Assembly: GCF_042453785.1 (NCBI RefSeq)
Contig: NC_091675.1
Span: 3,546,501 to 3,610,500, forward strand
Source: Malus domestica
Lineage: Eukaryota; Streptophyta; Magnoliopsida; Rosales; Rosaceae
Direction of reading: 5' to 3'
DNA length: 64,000 nt
In this document: piece after piece, positions 12,577-25,144 of the stretch
How the letters are laid out: every line of letters starts with the position of its first letter
Numbering within the stretch: position 1 is the first letter of the stretch
Made by a program: the position numbers and the translations under genes
The notes under the pieces: generated by a model
The model's database searches: none
What the model was told of the DNA's origin: nothing
The model's input: the letters and a program-made list of their open reading frames with translations, nothing else

Positions 12577-12860
12577 TTAAAGAAAAACCCTTTTCACGGG
12601 GAATATTGACTACTAGTGAAACTTGAGTGTTAATTTTTACTTTTTGACAAATGGTTAAATATTATTGTAAACCCGAAATTTTTTTGCACGGATATTTACA
12701 TTACTCTATACTAAAGGAAGTGAGAGAATTTGATCGAGAAACGGAGTAAGTCGAAGAATGTTAGTTGAAGTAAATTTAGGAATGAATGAAGTTTTTAGCC
12801 CACCTGTTTTTATTTTTTTTTTGTCGAAATTAGCCCATCTATTTTACCACTAAAAAAAAA

Positions 12861-13033
12861 AACTAATGAAAAAAGTTTGGAAATTTTGAGTTTTAACGAT
12901 AATGACAAAATAAATGGTAAAATGAATAGTATTAAGATTGATTTTTTAGTGTAAAAATGTAATTTTTCAGTATAAAAATATGATTTTTCGATAAAATAAA
13001 CAGTATTATGAGTTTTTCGTTAAAGTTTTAAAA
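12861..13033. mobile_element. Diverged copy of the recurrent ~154-bp MITE
   Basis: It carries the same order of blocks as the better copies at 37294 and 18174: AACTAATGAAAA, then TTTTAACGATAATGACAAAATAAA, then AATAGTATTAAGATTGA, then TTTTTCGTTAAAGTTTT. It has about 20 extra bases from an internal partial repeat of the TTTTTCAGTATAAAAAT block. The ends are decayed, so no clear target duplication is visible. Confidence 0.65.
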
Positions 13034-13124
13034 AATAGAAAGGAGATAACGGGCTAAATTAAATCTCATCCGTCTAAGTCCATGATCTCGGAATGGACCG
13101 TCAGATCACCCTCCTCCCTTCCCC

Positions 13125-13133
13125 CTTTATATA
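13125..13133 (+). promoter_or_regulatory. TATA box of the uS3 gene
   Basis: TTTATATAC lies about 120 bases upstream of the ATG. That places a transcription start near 13155 and gives a leader of about 95 bases. Confidence 0.5.
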
Positions 13134-13249
13134 CCAAACAAAATGGTTGCGGCAACCCCTCTACCGAAGCAAATTAGGGTTTTGCAAGCAAACGCGGAAA
13201 GCGCCGAAGCTCAGTGTTTCTCTGATCTCCTCCGATTTCACGCAACAAC

Positions 13250-14937
<1,688 letters not shown>

Positions 14938-17541
14938 ACTGAGTTTAGCTGTTGCGGTCTGTTTTTCCAAGACAATGTTATGTAGTATTACGTTAGCAAA
15001 CAGGGTTTTGTCGAAATCAGTAGAGGAAAATTACTATTTTGTTGTTTGATCAACTCCTTGGATTTGCGAATTTCAGTTTTGTTCACATTATTTCAGTGTT
15101 GTTCACATTATTATTTTTGTTGCGATGAATTGGTCGATTTGAGCCTCTCTTATACTCAATGTCCCATCTAGTTTTAAGTGTCAAAAAGCCGTTGCCAAGA
15201 ATCGAACCCAATATGTATTGTAACCTTTGCGAACTATTAATTCAATGAGTCATATTTCTTCATGGTACCAGAGCATACTCTGAACCCTTGATACTGATTG
15301 CTTTCATATTTCTCCAAGGAGTCATGAGGAATACGTACCCTTCACCATTGCATCTTCTCGAGCATTTAAGGTTGTGATAGATTCTTCAACGGCGGGGAGA
15401 GGCTCTGACGTGGACGACTCCTTGCGGTGGAGGGCACCAACTCTGGGGAGTTTGTGTATCAATGATACACAAATCTTTGCAGATTGCTGGCAATTAATGT
15501 AACTAACTTATGTCGAGAATGAATTTCACATTAATTGATGGACATGGGTTTAGGTTTTACCATTTAAATACAATCATGCATGTGTTGTTTTCATACGGCT
15601 GGTGAATTAGATTAGCTTAATTACAAGTTTATTATATTATTTTAGGTTGGAATTAGACACTAAGCAGAAAGGCAAAGATATTAATTAATTGAGCAGGCAT
15701 GGGGGGAGGCCACGAATTTTCCTTTTATGCATGCCCTGATCGATAACTTTTTACCATTTTTTTTTTCTAGCACTGAAATTCTATGCAGGCTTCCGTCCAT
15801 ATCATGGAAGCCAATTTGAGTTTTGGTCCCTCTTCACTAACTCTTGTGTTCTCTTTAGCAATTATACTCTCTCAACTGACAAAGCATCTGTATTGTATGA
15901 TGTACGATTATTACACATTGTTCCACTGAGATTTTATAGCATGTTTCAGGGTGGCATATACACTAGGTTTTTAATTTTGTGCATATGAAGATTTAACGTC
16001 TAAAAATCTCGATGTATAAAATAAAATAGAATATAGTAGAATTTTCGCGATCCACTTAGAGCATATCTAATGTGTTGGGTAAGGGTTAGCCAACCAAATT
16101 TTTTTTTGTTTTTGTTTTGTTTTAGTGGTGAAAAGCTAGATGCTAGGCGCTAAGCTTCTAACTGTTAAGTGGGTGTCATGCTGCTCAAAGTTTGAGCTGA
16201 TGCTAGTTCGGTCTCGCAAAGTGCCTTGACTTTAAATTTCCGAAGTAAATTTTGTTGCTAGAAGTCGATTTTCAATTTTGAGGCAAGATTATCAATTTGA
16301 CTAGGGTATAAGCTCCCCTATTAGTGTCTTTGAAGGAAGAAAAATGACCTTATCAGATTGACATCATTGATAGGTCAGCTTCCAGTTGCAGCGACTAAGA
16401 AACCCTAATAGCACGTGTGCAAGACAATTTGACGGCATGCCACTCGAGAGTATCTCACTTTTTATGACAGCAGCATCGTGATTAGAAAGGTTTGTAGGTT
16501 TTGGGAGCACCAACGCAAGCACAAAACCCACATTTGCCCGAAAGTGATAAAAGATTGAAAATTGACAGTGGGTTTTGTCCTCAATCCCATTTTGTTTTTT
16601 GGAAATCCAAATTGGGGGAAAGGTTTGATATTCTGGTAATATATAGTGGGAAGCACCAAGCACGCCTCATCACTCAAATGTTCTGCTGACCAAGAAGAGT
16701 CACGATACAAATTATTGGGTCACCTTTATTTTCTAACATATGTTCTTTTTGTGTGTGTGTGTATAATTTAATGTTTTCTTTTGGTGGATTTGTGGTTTAA
16801 TACCAATTGTGTGTCATTGCTCATTATCTTTTGAGGTTTCTTCAAATGAAGTTCAAGATATTCTCATTACAAAGTCCGATTGCATAATCTCATATCGTTT
16901 GTCTTGAAAGTATGTGAGTATTTATGTGTAATCAATGAAACGAGTGATCATAGAAAAGTTTTTTGTCATATTAACGATCATAATCTCATATCATTTGTCT
17001 CGAAATAACATAACAAGTCAAATTATTCGAAGAAAAAAGATGAATTCTCAATTTGTATAACATTATTCCATAACCTAAAGTGCTTTTGAAACTCCATGTG
17101 TTTATCAGAAACGATGCACGACAGTGTAGGATGGTTCCCACGAAAATCTATGTGAAATAGTCGCCAGCTAACAAGTTTAATATCTCTTCAATAAAGTCAT
17201 GTATGACCATATTCTACATAAGGTCAGTAAATTTGAGAAACATATCTTAAATTATTTCTTTCATACTTTTTTAATTTTTTAATATTTTTTATCAAATGTT
17301 AGTGGTATGTAGAAAATATTAAAAAATTAAAAATGTGTGAGAGAAATAATTTAGGATGTGTGAATATAATCTCTCTAAATTTAAATACTGAATGTTTATG
17401 AGAATTCCATATAAATAAGCATATCCAACATCTCAAAATATCCAAATCCCGCAGAAGTAAAAAATTGCGCAGTAACTAGTATATTACTTGAAGATAAACT
17501 TATATATATATATATATGTCTGTGTGTGTGTGGGGTGGGGG
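14938..17541. other. Intergenic, repeat-poor to AT-rich
   Basis: This contains the uS3 3' UTR, then AT-rich DNA without a credible gene. Around 15186-15215 the minus strand reads GGGTTCGATTCTTGGCAACGG, which resembles the 3' half of a tRNA-Asp. Simple GT/TA runs occur near 16752-16766 and 17501-17540. Open frames here (for example 16364-16710) are short and show no protein pattern. Confidence 0.5.
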
Positions 17542-18380
17542 GGAATATGATCAAGGGACAAATATTTTTACAAATACTTTTACACTCTTTTAAAGTCTTT
17601 TGATTACATGACATCCAATAGTTCTTATTTATTCATTAAATGACATGGATGTGATATATGTTATCTGCAACCATTTTTGTTGTAATGAGCTTGGGCACTC
17701 TAGGAAAATCGAAAGTAGCACTGTCACCCAAATTCCAATGGTTGATGGTGTGAATATAGCATATATGCGCTCTCATGACAACTCAATTTAGCAAACAATG
17801 ATGCAGAATTACTTACACTCACGTCTGCACTCACGTCTGCAGATAATCTCTGGGCTCCATATTTGTCGTCCCAGAACATTGTTCCAATGCGATATATTCG
17901 AGGGATGCTAAGTATCTGATAATGAAGTGAATATTTAATATGTCCTTAATCGATTGCTATTGGAATTAATTCATATCATACCTTGTTTCTATTTGCAAAA
18001 GTTCCTTTCGTATCAATCTAGGGTTTCTTCCCCTTTTAATTATATTTTTAATTTTTCAGATTTTATGCCTTATTTTTATTTTTTATATTAGTTAAAATTC
18101 ACATAAGCATACATGTCATTTAATGAATAAATAAGAACAATTGAATGTCATGTAATTAAAAGGCTTTAAAAGAGGGAAACTTTAACGAAAAGCTCCCGGT
18201 ACTGTTTACTTTAACGAAAAACCACATTTTTACACTAAAAAGTCAATCCTGGTACTATTCACTTTACTCTTTATTTTGTCCTTATCATTTAAACTCAAAG
18301 TTTTCAAGCCCTTTTCATTAGTTTTCCTTTAAAAAAGTGCAAAAATATTTATAAAAATATTTGTTATTTGATCCTATTCC
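17542..18380. mobile_element. Non-autonomous inverted-repeat transposon carrying a nested MITE
   Basis: The left arm (about 17542-17650) and right arm (about 18105-18380) are inverted copies. The ends read GGAATATGATCAAGGGACAAA and, on the opposite strand, GGAATAGGATCAAATAACAAA. Both arms then share TATTTTTA, TCTTTTAAAG, TACATGACAT and TTCTTATTTATTCATTAAATG. The right arm is interrupted by the 154-bp MITE at 18174-18327. The interior of about 450 bases shows no transposase. No target duplication is clear because the left flank is simple-sequence DNA. Confidence 0.75.
18174..18327. mobile_element. Recurrent 154-bp MITE, nested copy
   Basis: The ends are GGGAAACTTTAACGAAAAG and, inverted, GGAAAACTAATGAAAAGGG. 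The flanks TTTAAAAGA (18165-18173) and TTTAAAAAA (18328-18336) are a 9-bp target duplication with one mismatch. Removing the element restores the arm of the surrounding transposon, which confirms the boundaries. Confidence 0.85.
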
Positions 18381-19854
18381 TATATATATAAACTTTAAAA
18401 TTGACCCATTTCCATGGAAATTATATTGAAATACAGAAAAGGTTTGACTTGGCGTGGGAACCAGTAAAGTACCTATTAGTCTATGAAAGGTAAAGCCATT
18501 GACGTAACCCTAAATCTAAATATATATATGATTGTGAGCCGCCCTTACAATGAACAAAGACCACAACGCCTTATGGTGGTGGGTTTGATGCGATAATATC
18601 TTTTGGTACCCTGTCTCCCCATTATGAGGTTTCAACTTTCGACCCAGGAACACCCACACTTCCTTTTGGGGTCCTTTGCTTACTCTATGTATGAAAATGA
18701 CCATTGTGCCCCTTCCCACTAAAAAAATTACAATTGTTTTTTCATTCAAACATGAGATATCTTTTAACGTTAAAAAGAGAAGTATTGCTAAATCATGTAC
18801 TAGTTAGTCTAGAGAAATGATACTCCGTTTACTTTTGTAATCTTAACGCTATCGAAATTAACAAACCTTGATTAGGGTAGGAATTAAAATATGGTGTAAC
18901 CACACTATATAGTTCCTATAATAATAAAGGCAATATGTTTATTGATTTTTGTCCCAAGTGACTAGTTTTTTCTTTCTATCCTTCCTTCCTCTCCCTTTCC
19001 TCCATGAAAGCAATCAGATAGGGCTTCAAGTCAAGGCATTGTTTCAAGAACCCCTAATGGAGAGAGACATGTAAGATAACGGTGGCTCGCAGCTTCTAAG
19101 GAAAAACGTCACCAAAATATTAAAAGTGAATATGCAATTTGAGTCACCCTAATGGTTTAGAATTTTTTTTAAGGGTTGGAATAAGGTGGTGTGATGAATG
19201 TCTCAACATAAATTTTATAAGCCAAAGAAGAATTGATCACACCCGCTCGTATTTAATCTTATGAGCTTGTTTATCACGGCTTTTGTAGAGAGAAATCTTT
19301 AGCGATCTTTCTTCAAGTCCAGGTATAAAGACATGAAATGTTAACGTATAAATTAAGATCTAAAACATTGCAGTTCTCTTCGAGTATCTCCAGAAATTTT
19401 ACATGTTTCAAGTTACCCTACCAGTTCTCTCAATTTCAAATGGGAACTCCTGCATGCAAATACGTACAGTAGTGAAAGGTTTTTAGCCTTTTGGTATAGT
19501 ACGAAGGCAAATGGGTGATATGGTCATTTGAGACATGGCATGAAAGACATCAAATAATGCACACAAGAATAAACAAAGTAAAGAAGAAAAAGAAACATGG
19601 GATCGATGAGATGATGAGGAAGAAGCTAATGAAAACCAAGTGTCAAATAGTGGGTATTCCACAAAAATAGCTTAGTGGAGTCACCCCACGCTCAATAGAA
19701 GACGCCTCCCCTCCTTTATCTCTCCCACATTAGCAAATGCAGGACCACAGGTTATCTCCAAGTAGGAAATGTGATGTATCCAAAATACTATCACGTAACA
19801 TTACCATATTTATTATAATATAAATTGAGAAACGACAAAATTACATTGATATCT
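18381..19854. other. Intergenic, AT-rich
   Basis: I see no gene, RNA or clear repeat boundary in this stretch. Open frames are short and in AT-rich DNA. Confidence 0.5.
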
Positions 19855-20502
19855 AGTACTTCTAGAGCATATTAATAAAAAACGACTATGTATATATACA
19901 CATATATACATATATACATACATATGTGTGTGTGTGTGTATATATATATATATTACAATATGAGTACAATAATGTTATCACACTGTGGTCTTCGCATACA
20001 TTGAAAATTTACTCATGCCAAACATGGATTGGGGGCCATCTCCTCCATGAAATCCCTCTCAAGCTTTTGCTTAGTACTTCTAGAGCATATTAATAAAAAA
20101 CGACTATGTATATATACACATATATACATATATACATACATATGTGTGTGTGTATATATATATATATTACAATATGAGTACAATAATGTTATCACACTGT
20201 GGTCTTCGCATACATTGAAAATTTACTCATGCCAAACATGGATTGGGGGTCATCTCCTCCATGAAATCCCTCTCAAGCTTTTGCTTAGTACTTCTAGAGC
20301 ATATTAATAAAAAACGACTATGTATATATACACATATATACATATATACATACATATGTGTGTGTGTATATATATATATATATTACAATATGAGTACAAT
20401 AATGTTATCACACTGTGGTCTTCGCATACATTGAAAATTTACTCATGCCAAACATGGATTGGGGGCCATCTCCTCCATGAAATCCCTCTCAAGCTTTTGC
20501 TT
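19855..20502. repeat. Three-unit tandem repeat (period 214-217 bp)
   Basis: The block beginning TAGTACTTCTAGAGCATATT starts at 19855, 20072 and 20286, and the third unit ends at about 20502. Each unit holds a TATATACATA/TGTGTG/TATATA simple-sequence core followed by a unique-looking part ending CCCTCTCAAGCTTTTGCT. The copies differ mainly in dinucleotide number and a few bases, so the array is young. It does not encode a protein. Confidence 0.93.
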
Positions 20503-21463
20503 AGTGGGACATGCTCACACCCCACTACGCAGGCCTATTTCATATTTGTGGGCAAGTAATCAGAAGCAAACAAGCAAATGGATAACTCACCAACCCATCG
20601 CATGCACTCTCACAACATATTTTTGGGTGCGCAAAGAAACGTATGTTAGAACGTTTTGCAAAAGGTCATAATCCCAAGTGGGTCCTACGTTTGTGCTTTT
20701 GTCCTATACGATCTCGCCACGTGTAACTTTCGTACACTTGGCCCTGCCAACTGCACTCCTATGCGTGCGTTTCGTTTCATGGGAGGGACACCAACTTTGG
20801 TATCCAACACGTTTTATAATGACTGCAAATTACTTGGTGTACTGTTTGCATCCTAAAACTTGCTCAATCCACCTCCTAATCCCACTCTTGATCCTATTTA
20901 TCTGAATTTGAAGCTAACTCTTAATTCAATGTGGTTAACCTATCATAACACTATTGTAATTTATTAACACACTATTTGAGAACATTACAAAATAATGAAT
21001 AGAATGCTTGGATTTCGACAAAAAAAAAAAAAAGAAATGCTTGGACAAAATCCTTACAACAGAATTCAGATATTTATATTTTTTTCATAAAAAAAAAAGA
21101 AGAAATTTTTTATATTGAAGGCATGGGTTACGTGCTAATTTTGTTTGTGGGAAGTGCAACATAAGTTCGTGACATTGCTAGCTAGTGACAAAATCATTAC
21201 CCGTGCTCGTCATAATCTACAGATTCTCCTGGTTTACCAATTACCATTTACCAGTGCATAGATTTGATCTTTTATTTGTTTGTTTGTTTGTTTATTTATT
21301 TGGGTGCCTTGTAGCTTATCGAGTCTACTGTGCCACTATATAAAGCAGCTAACCCCCTCCCCTTTCTGTCATCCTGTACTACAAGTGCAAACCCTCTCAT
21401 TTCCTCTAAGTCCTAATCCAAACCCTAATATTCTTGTCTTGGTTTTGGCTCTAATTTTCAAAA
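20503..21463. other. Upstream region of the thermospermine synthase gene
   Basis: No gene is seen. The DNA has poly-A tracts near 21020 and a TTTG-repeat near 21277-21300, then a pyrimidine-rich leader before the ATG at 21464. Confidence 0.5.
21337..21344 (+). promoter_or_regulatory. TATA box of the thermospermine synthase gene
   Basis: TATATAAA lies 127 bases upstream of the start codon. It is followed by a C/T-rich leader, so a start site near 21370 is likely. Confidence 0.6.
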
Positions 21464-23536
21464 ATGGGTGAGGCGGTTGAGTTTTTCCATACAAATGGTA
21501 ATGGTTTCTGCAAGTTCAGTGAAAAATTTGATCCTAAAACCGTAGTAATACTTAACGGTAGCAACCACGTAGAGAGAGATAGAGATAGTTCCTGGTACGA
21601 AGAAACCATCGACGACGACCTCAAATGGTCATTTGCTCTCAATGTCAACGGGTTCGTAAATTTTCACATCTTTCTTTTTTTGTTACTAAGGTTTCGAACG
21701 ATGGATCTCTAGCCTACTCCTTGTTCATAACTTGTTAGTTAGTTAATATGCATCTCCGAATCGTATCTTTCTTCTTCTTTCGTTAGGGTTTTCTCATTAA
21801 GTCTATGCTGGTCTATCTCTGCAGTGTGCTGCATAAAGGGACTAGCGAGTATCAGGAGATAGCTTTATTGGACACAAGGCGTTTCGGGAAGGTTTGTGAT
21901 TTTTCTCTTTTTAAGCATTAGAAAATGTCTTAAGTTCGATTCTCATTTTGAACGTTCTTTCCTTTTTGATAATACTAACGGGAAGTTGATGCTAATATTG
22001 TATATACAGGTGTTGGTGATTGATGGGAAGATGCAAAGTGCAGAAGTGGATGAATTTATATATCATGAGTGCTTGATACATCCTGCACTCTTATGTCACC
22101 CAAAGTTAGTCCTCCTCCATATTAACATTCATTTAATTACTTATTCACCATGTAATTATATAGGTGCTCTTATTGCTAGCTGGTACTTCAGCATGTTTTT
22201 AGAATATTTAGATTTTTTTTCTTTTAATTTTTCTTTTGTTGAATGATTTTGGACTAGTTTGGAAGTGTTTTTAAAATGACTAAAACTTGTTTTAGAGAAA
22301 ATATTTTTGGATTCCAAAAGCACTTGAAGTGTCACATCCCGACCCGGGCTTGACTCCGTCGTAGCACGAAATTGTCCGCCTTGGGCCCTAAGCATGCCCT
22401 CACAGTTTTGTTTCTAGGAACTCACGTGAGCAGAACTTCCCAGTGGGTCACCCATCCTGGGAATGCTCTGGCCCCCCTTCTCTCTTATCTTCGGAGTTCC
22501 TACGAAACCCGAAGCTAGTGAGCTCCCAAAAATCCTCATGCTAATTGGAGGTGGACACGTACATATAAGGCATAGAGGATCCACTTCCCTGGACGATGTG
22601 GGATCTAACATGAAGTGCTTCCTGGAAGAAGCACTTCAAGTGTTTTTTCAGAATTTACTTGTGTTTTAACTAAGGATTGGTTCCAAAAATATTTTCACTA
22701 AAAACGTTTTCAGTTATCTTAAAAACACTTTCAAACGAGCCATTTTATTTTAGTTTATTTATATAGTTGGTTGCATCCATCTTCAACTAATTAATTAAAT
22801 TTTAAAAAAGTGCAGGCCTAAAAATGTATTCATAATGGGAGGTGGGGAAGGGTCAGCTGCAAGGGAAGCACTCAAGCACAAATTGCTGGACAAAGTTACC
22901 ATGTGTGATATCGATCAGGTAACTAAACGTAATATGGTAAAAGTTATGTGATTTTGGTAAACATAAACCAAGTTTAAGGTAAAAGACGTAAAATAAATAC
23001 GACAATTTGAGCTACCTATATGTTGCAGGAGGTGGTTGATTTCTGCCGCAGGCATTTGACAATGAATCAGGAGGCATTTTCTCACCATAAGCTGAACCTT
23101 GTGATTAATGATGCCAAGTAAGTGTATAATTAGCTCCTTCTGTAAACTGTTATCAACACTCGAAATAGTCATCCTAACCTCTTACGCATAATGTCATTAT
23201 TAAAGGACTGAATTGGAGAAGAGTTGTGAAAAATTCGATATCATAGTGGGAGATTTAGCAGACCCAGTTGAAGGAGGACCTTGCTATCAACTCTACACAA
23301 AATCCTTCTATGAGAAAATTCTTAAACCTAAGCTTAATCATGGTGGCATTTTTGTGACCCAGGTAAATTATATTTGCTATGGCAATATATGTCTGCTTCT
23401 TTTTAGCATTTTGCAGGAAATAAACATAGTAATTACATTTTATATGCAGGCTGGTCCAGCAGGCATTTTTACCCACAAAGAGGTCTTCACCTCTATATAC
23501 AACACAATTAAACAGGTCTTCAAGTGTAAGTCTCCC

Positions 23537-23587
<51 letters not shown>

Positions 23588-24323
23588 TTTCTCCAGTGCG
23601 TTTGAGTGCACTTTCTTTATAATGCAGATATTGATACGTCGTTGATAATATTGATATTGTTACTACTTTGACTCAATATTAATATCGGTGTTGTTCTAAT
23701 TCATTTCTTTTGTGTGAATTCTTTTCGATGTTTGTGTAGATGTGGTGCCATATGCAGCTCACATACCATCTTTTGCAGATACATGGGGATGGGTTATGGT
23801 ATGTTAATTAAGTACACACTATTAGCTTAATTATTTTGACAGAAATGCATTAGTATTAACAGTAATAATTAATGTGTAACATATGCTAATCAGGCCTCCG
23901 ATGAACCGTTCTCTATCAATGGTGAGAAAATGGACAGAAGAATTGAAGAAAGAATTGATGGGGAGCTAAACTATCTGAATGGTGCTCTGTTCATCTCCTC
24001 TGCTACCATGAACAAAACCGTTTCCTTATCGTAAGATCACTTCCTTTTTACCATCATACTATATGACATCTAAATATTACGGGAGCTGTAATTAGTACTC
24101 CAAAATAGTTATCATGCACTCTTTTTAAGTTATTATTATCACGATATAAGGAGCGTAATTTTTGGAATGTGAATAGCAGCTCCTGGAATTAATATTATTG
24201 CTCGATTCCAATTAATTTCTGTGAAATGCCATTTTTATTAGGTTGCTGAATGAAACTCATGTCTACACTGAGGAAGATGCTAGATTTATTCATGGACGTG
24301 GGGTGGCTTGCCGCATTAACTGA
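21464..24323 (+). CDS. ACL5: Thermospermine synthase (ACAULIS5)
   Basis: Ten exons (21464-21651, 21825-21891, 22010-22104, 22816-22918, 23029-23117, 23206-23362, 23450-23525, 23740-23798, 23894-24030, 24242-24323) read MGEAVEFFHTNGNGF to HGRGVACRIN. The enzyme transfers an aminopropyl group from decarboxylated S-adenosylmethionine to spermidine to make thermospermine, which limits xylem differentiation and permits stem elongation. Visible family signatures are WYEETIDDDLKWSF near the N-terminus, the nucleotide-binding GGGEGSAARE, VTMCDIDQEV, and the catalytic-loop GDLADPVEGGPCYQLYTKSF. These fit the ACL5 branch rather than spermidine synthase. Length is about 350 residues. Intron 3 holds a Cassandra solo LTR inside another repeat; intron 7 holds a long AT run. 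Confidence 0.95.
22239..22738. mobile_element. Inverted-repeat MITE-like element interrupted by a solo LTR
   Basis: The left part starts CTAGTTTGGAAGTGTTTTTA, and the right end read inverted is GGCTCGTTTGAAAGTGTTTT. The inner halves, AAAAGCACTTGAAG and TGAAGTGCTTCC, are separated by the Cassandra LTR. Related sequence recurs at about 45120-45335 and 61285-61461. No target duplication was established for the outer element. Confidence 0.6.
22330..22610 (-). mobile_element. Cassandra TRIM solo LTR (fossil)
   Basis: Read on the minus strand, this 281-bp element begins TGTTAGATCCCACATCG and ends GGGATGTGACA, the TG...CA ends of an LTR. Inside it are two stretches resembling 5S rRNA, AACTCCGAAGATAAG and AGGATGGGTGACCCACTGGG. 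That 5S-like content is the mark of Cassandra, a terminal-repeat retrotransposon in miniature. It is flanked by a perfect 5-bp duplication, TGAAG (22325-22329 and 22611-22615). With no second LTR or internal region it is a solo LTR, left by recombination. It is probably fairly recent, since ends and duplication are intact. Confidence 0.92.
23539..23582. repeat. (AT)n microsatellite in ACL5 intron 7
   Basis: About 21 AT units lie just after the exon 7 donor. Apparent YIYIYI frames across it on both strands are artefacts. Confidence 0.95.
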
Positions 24324-24627
24324 GGTCTCAAGAAACTGGTTGGGGGAATTGCTGTACAGCCAAAAAACAGAAGTGAAGAAGAATGGGAGTTTTTACAGTT
24401 ATTAATTTTATCCAAAAAGAAAAAAAAAACAAAAGAAAAAGAAAAATCAACAATTGTTTGCAGCATTTGGTTTTACACTAGATAATTATGTTAGCTTCAT
24501 TGGGTTGTTCATAGGGTTTCAAAAGTGAGATTTTCTCATTTGTAAGCTTGTTTTTATCTTTTTATGAATGAAGAAAACTGAGGCACTCCCTCATTCCATC
24601 CTAAGATTTATTGGAAAGTGTTTGAAG
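24324..24627. other. Convergent 3' region between ACL5 and psbX
   Basis: This 304-bp spacer must contain both 3' UTRs. It has A-rich tracts near 24415-24445 and TTTTTATGAATGAAGAAAAC near 24553. No gene is present. Confidence 0.6.
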
Positions 24628-25144
24628 CTAGGCTCTCTTAACTGGGTCAAAGTTGGAAACCCCAGCAACAACACCTATGATCACTACAAGCACAACTCCA
24701 CCAGCAGCAATGCTGAGCAAGAAGTTTTTCAGAGACGGCGTAAGCCCAGAAGTCCCTGCAGCCTCAGCCATCTCAGGAATCACCATGGAGGCTGTCAATG
24801 CAGCAGCTGCTAGGCCCGTCGCTGCCTTTTCTTTCAAAGAGGCCTCCACCTTGAACATGCCCTTGGGCTTTGGCTTCACAAAAGCAGCTTTCTTTGATGA
24901 CTTCAATGGGACTGATTTGAAAAGTGCTCTGCGTTTTGGGTTAATCTGTTTTGGGTCGAAGACATTAGTGGCATGGCCATTGAGGCAGAAGCCATTTCTT
25001 GGGTCTAAATTTTGCTTGGTACAAAATGTTGGTGGTGTTATTTTTGAAGAGTTGGGATTGATAGCTTTAGATATTGGATGAGAAAATGGAGGCAAATGAA
25101 ATGGTGGGTGGAAATTAGAGATTTGAAAAGCTGATGTGCCACAT
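24628..25144 (-). CDS. PSBX: Photosystem II subunit PsbX, chloroplastic, with a disturbed start
   Basis: The mature part is complete. A transit region rich in Lys, Pro and Ser is followed by the thylakoid-transfer stretch [20 protein letters not shown], then [16 protein letters not shown], one membrane helix ([20 protein letters not shown]) and the terminal SNFDPVKRA. PsbX is a small one-helix protein near cytochrome b559 and the plastoquinone channel of photosystem II. No AUG is in frame. The only nearby ATG (25144-25142) lies one base out of phase and stops after nine codons. The body frame is open upstream through [19 protein letters not shown] and beyond 25250. Either an upstream exon supplies the start, a one-base change broke it, or the sequence has an error. 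The transit region is also longer than the usual family length of about 116 residues. Confidence 0.82.

Noticed and set aside
15255-15285. TGGTACCAGAGCATACTCTG, resembling a retroelement primer-binding site
   Set aside because: No LTR boundary or internal coding region could be placed next to it; too short to call.
16364-16710. Minus-strand frames of 82 and 99 codons
   Set aside because: Low-complexity composition typical of chance frames, no splice partners and no recognisable motif.
17677-17720. Plus-strand reading CNHFCCNELGHSRK, resembling a zinc knuckle
   Set aside because: Only a few residues fit, the spacing is imperfect and no neighbouring retroelement sequence supports it.
20013-20671. 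Several overlapping frames with IYTHIYIYTYI repeats
   Set aside because: They are translations of the 217-bp tandem repeat with its TA/TG core; the frames do not agree between units.
23255-23611. Open frames on both strands reading YIYIYIYI
   Set aside because: They come from the (AT)n run in an ACL5 intron.
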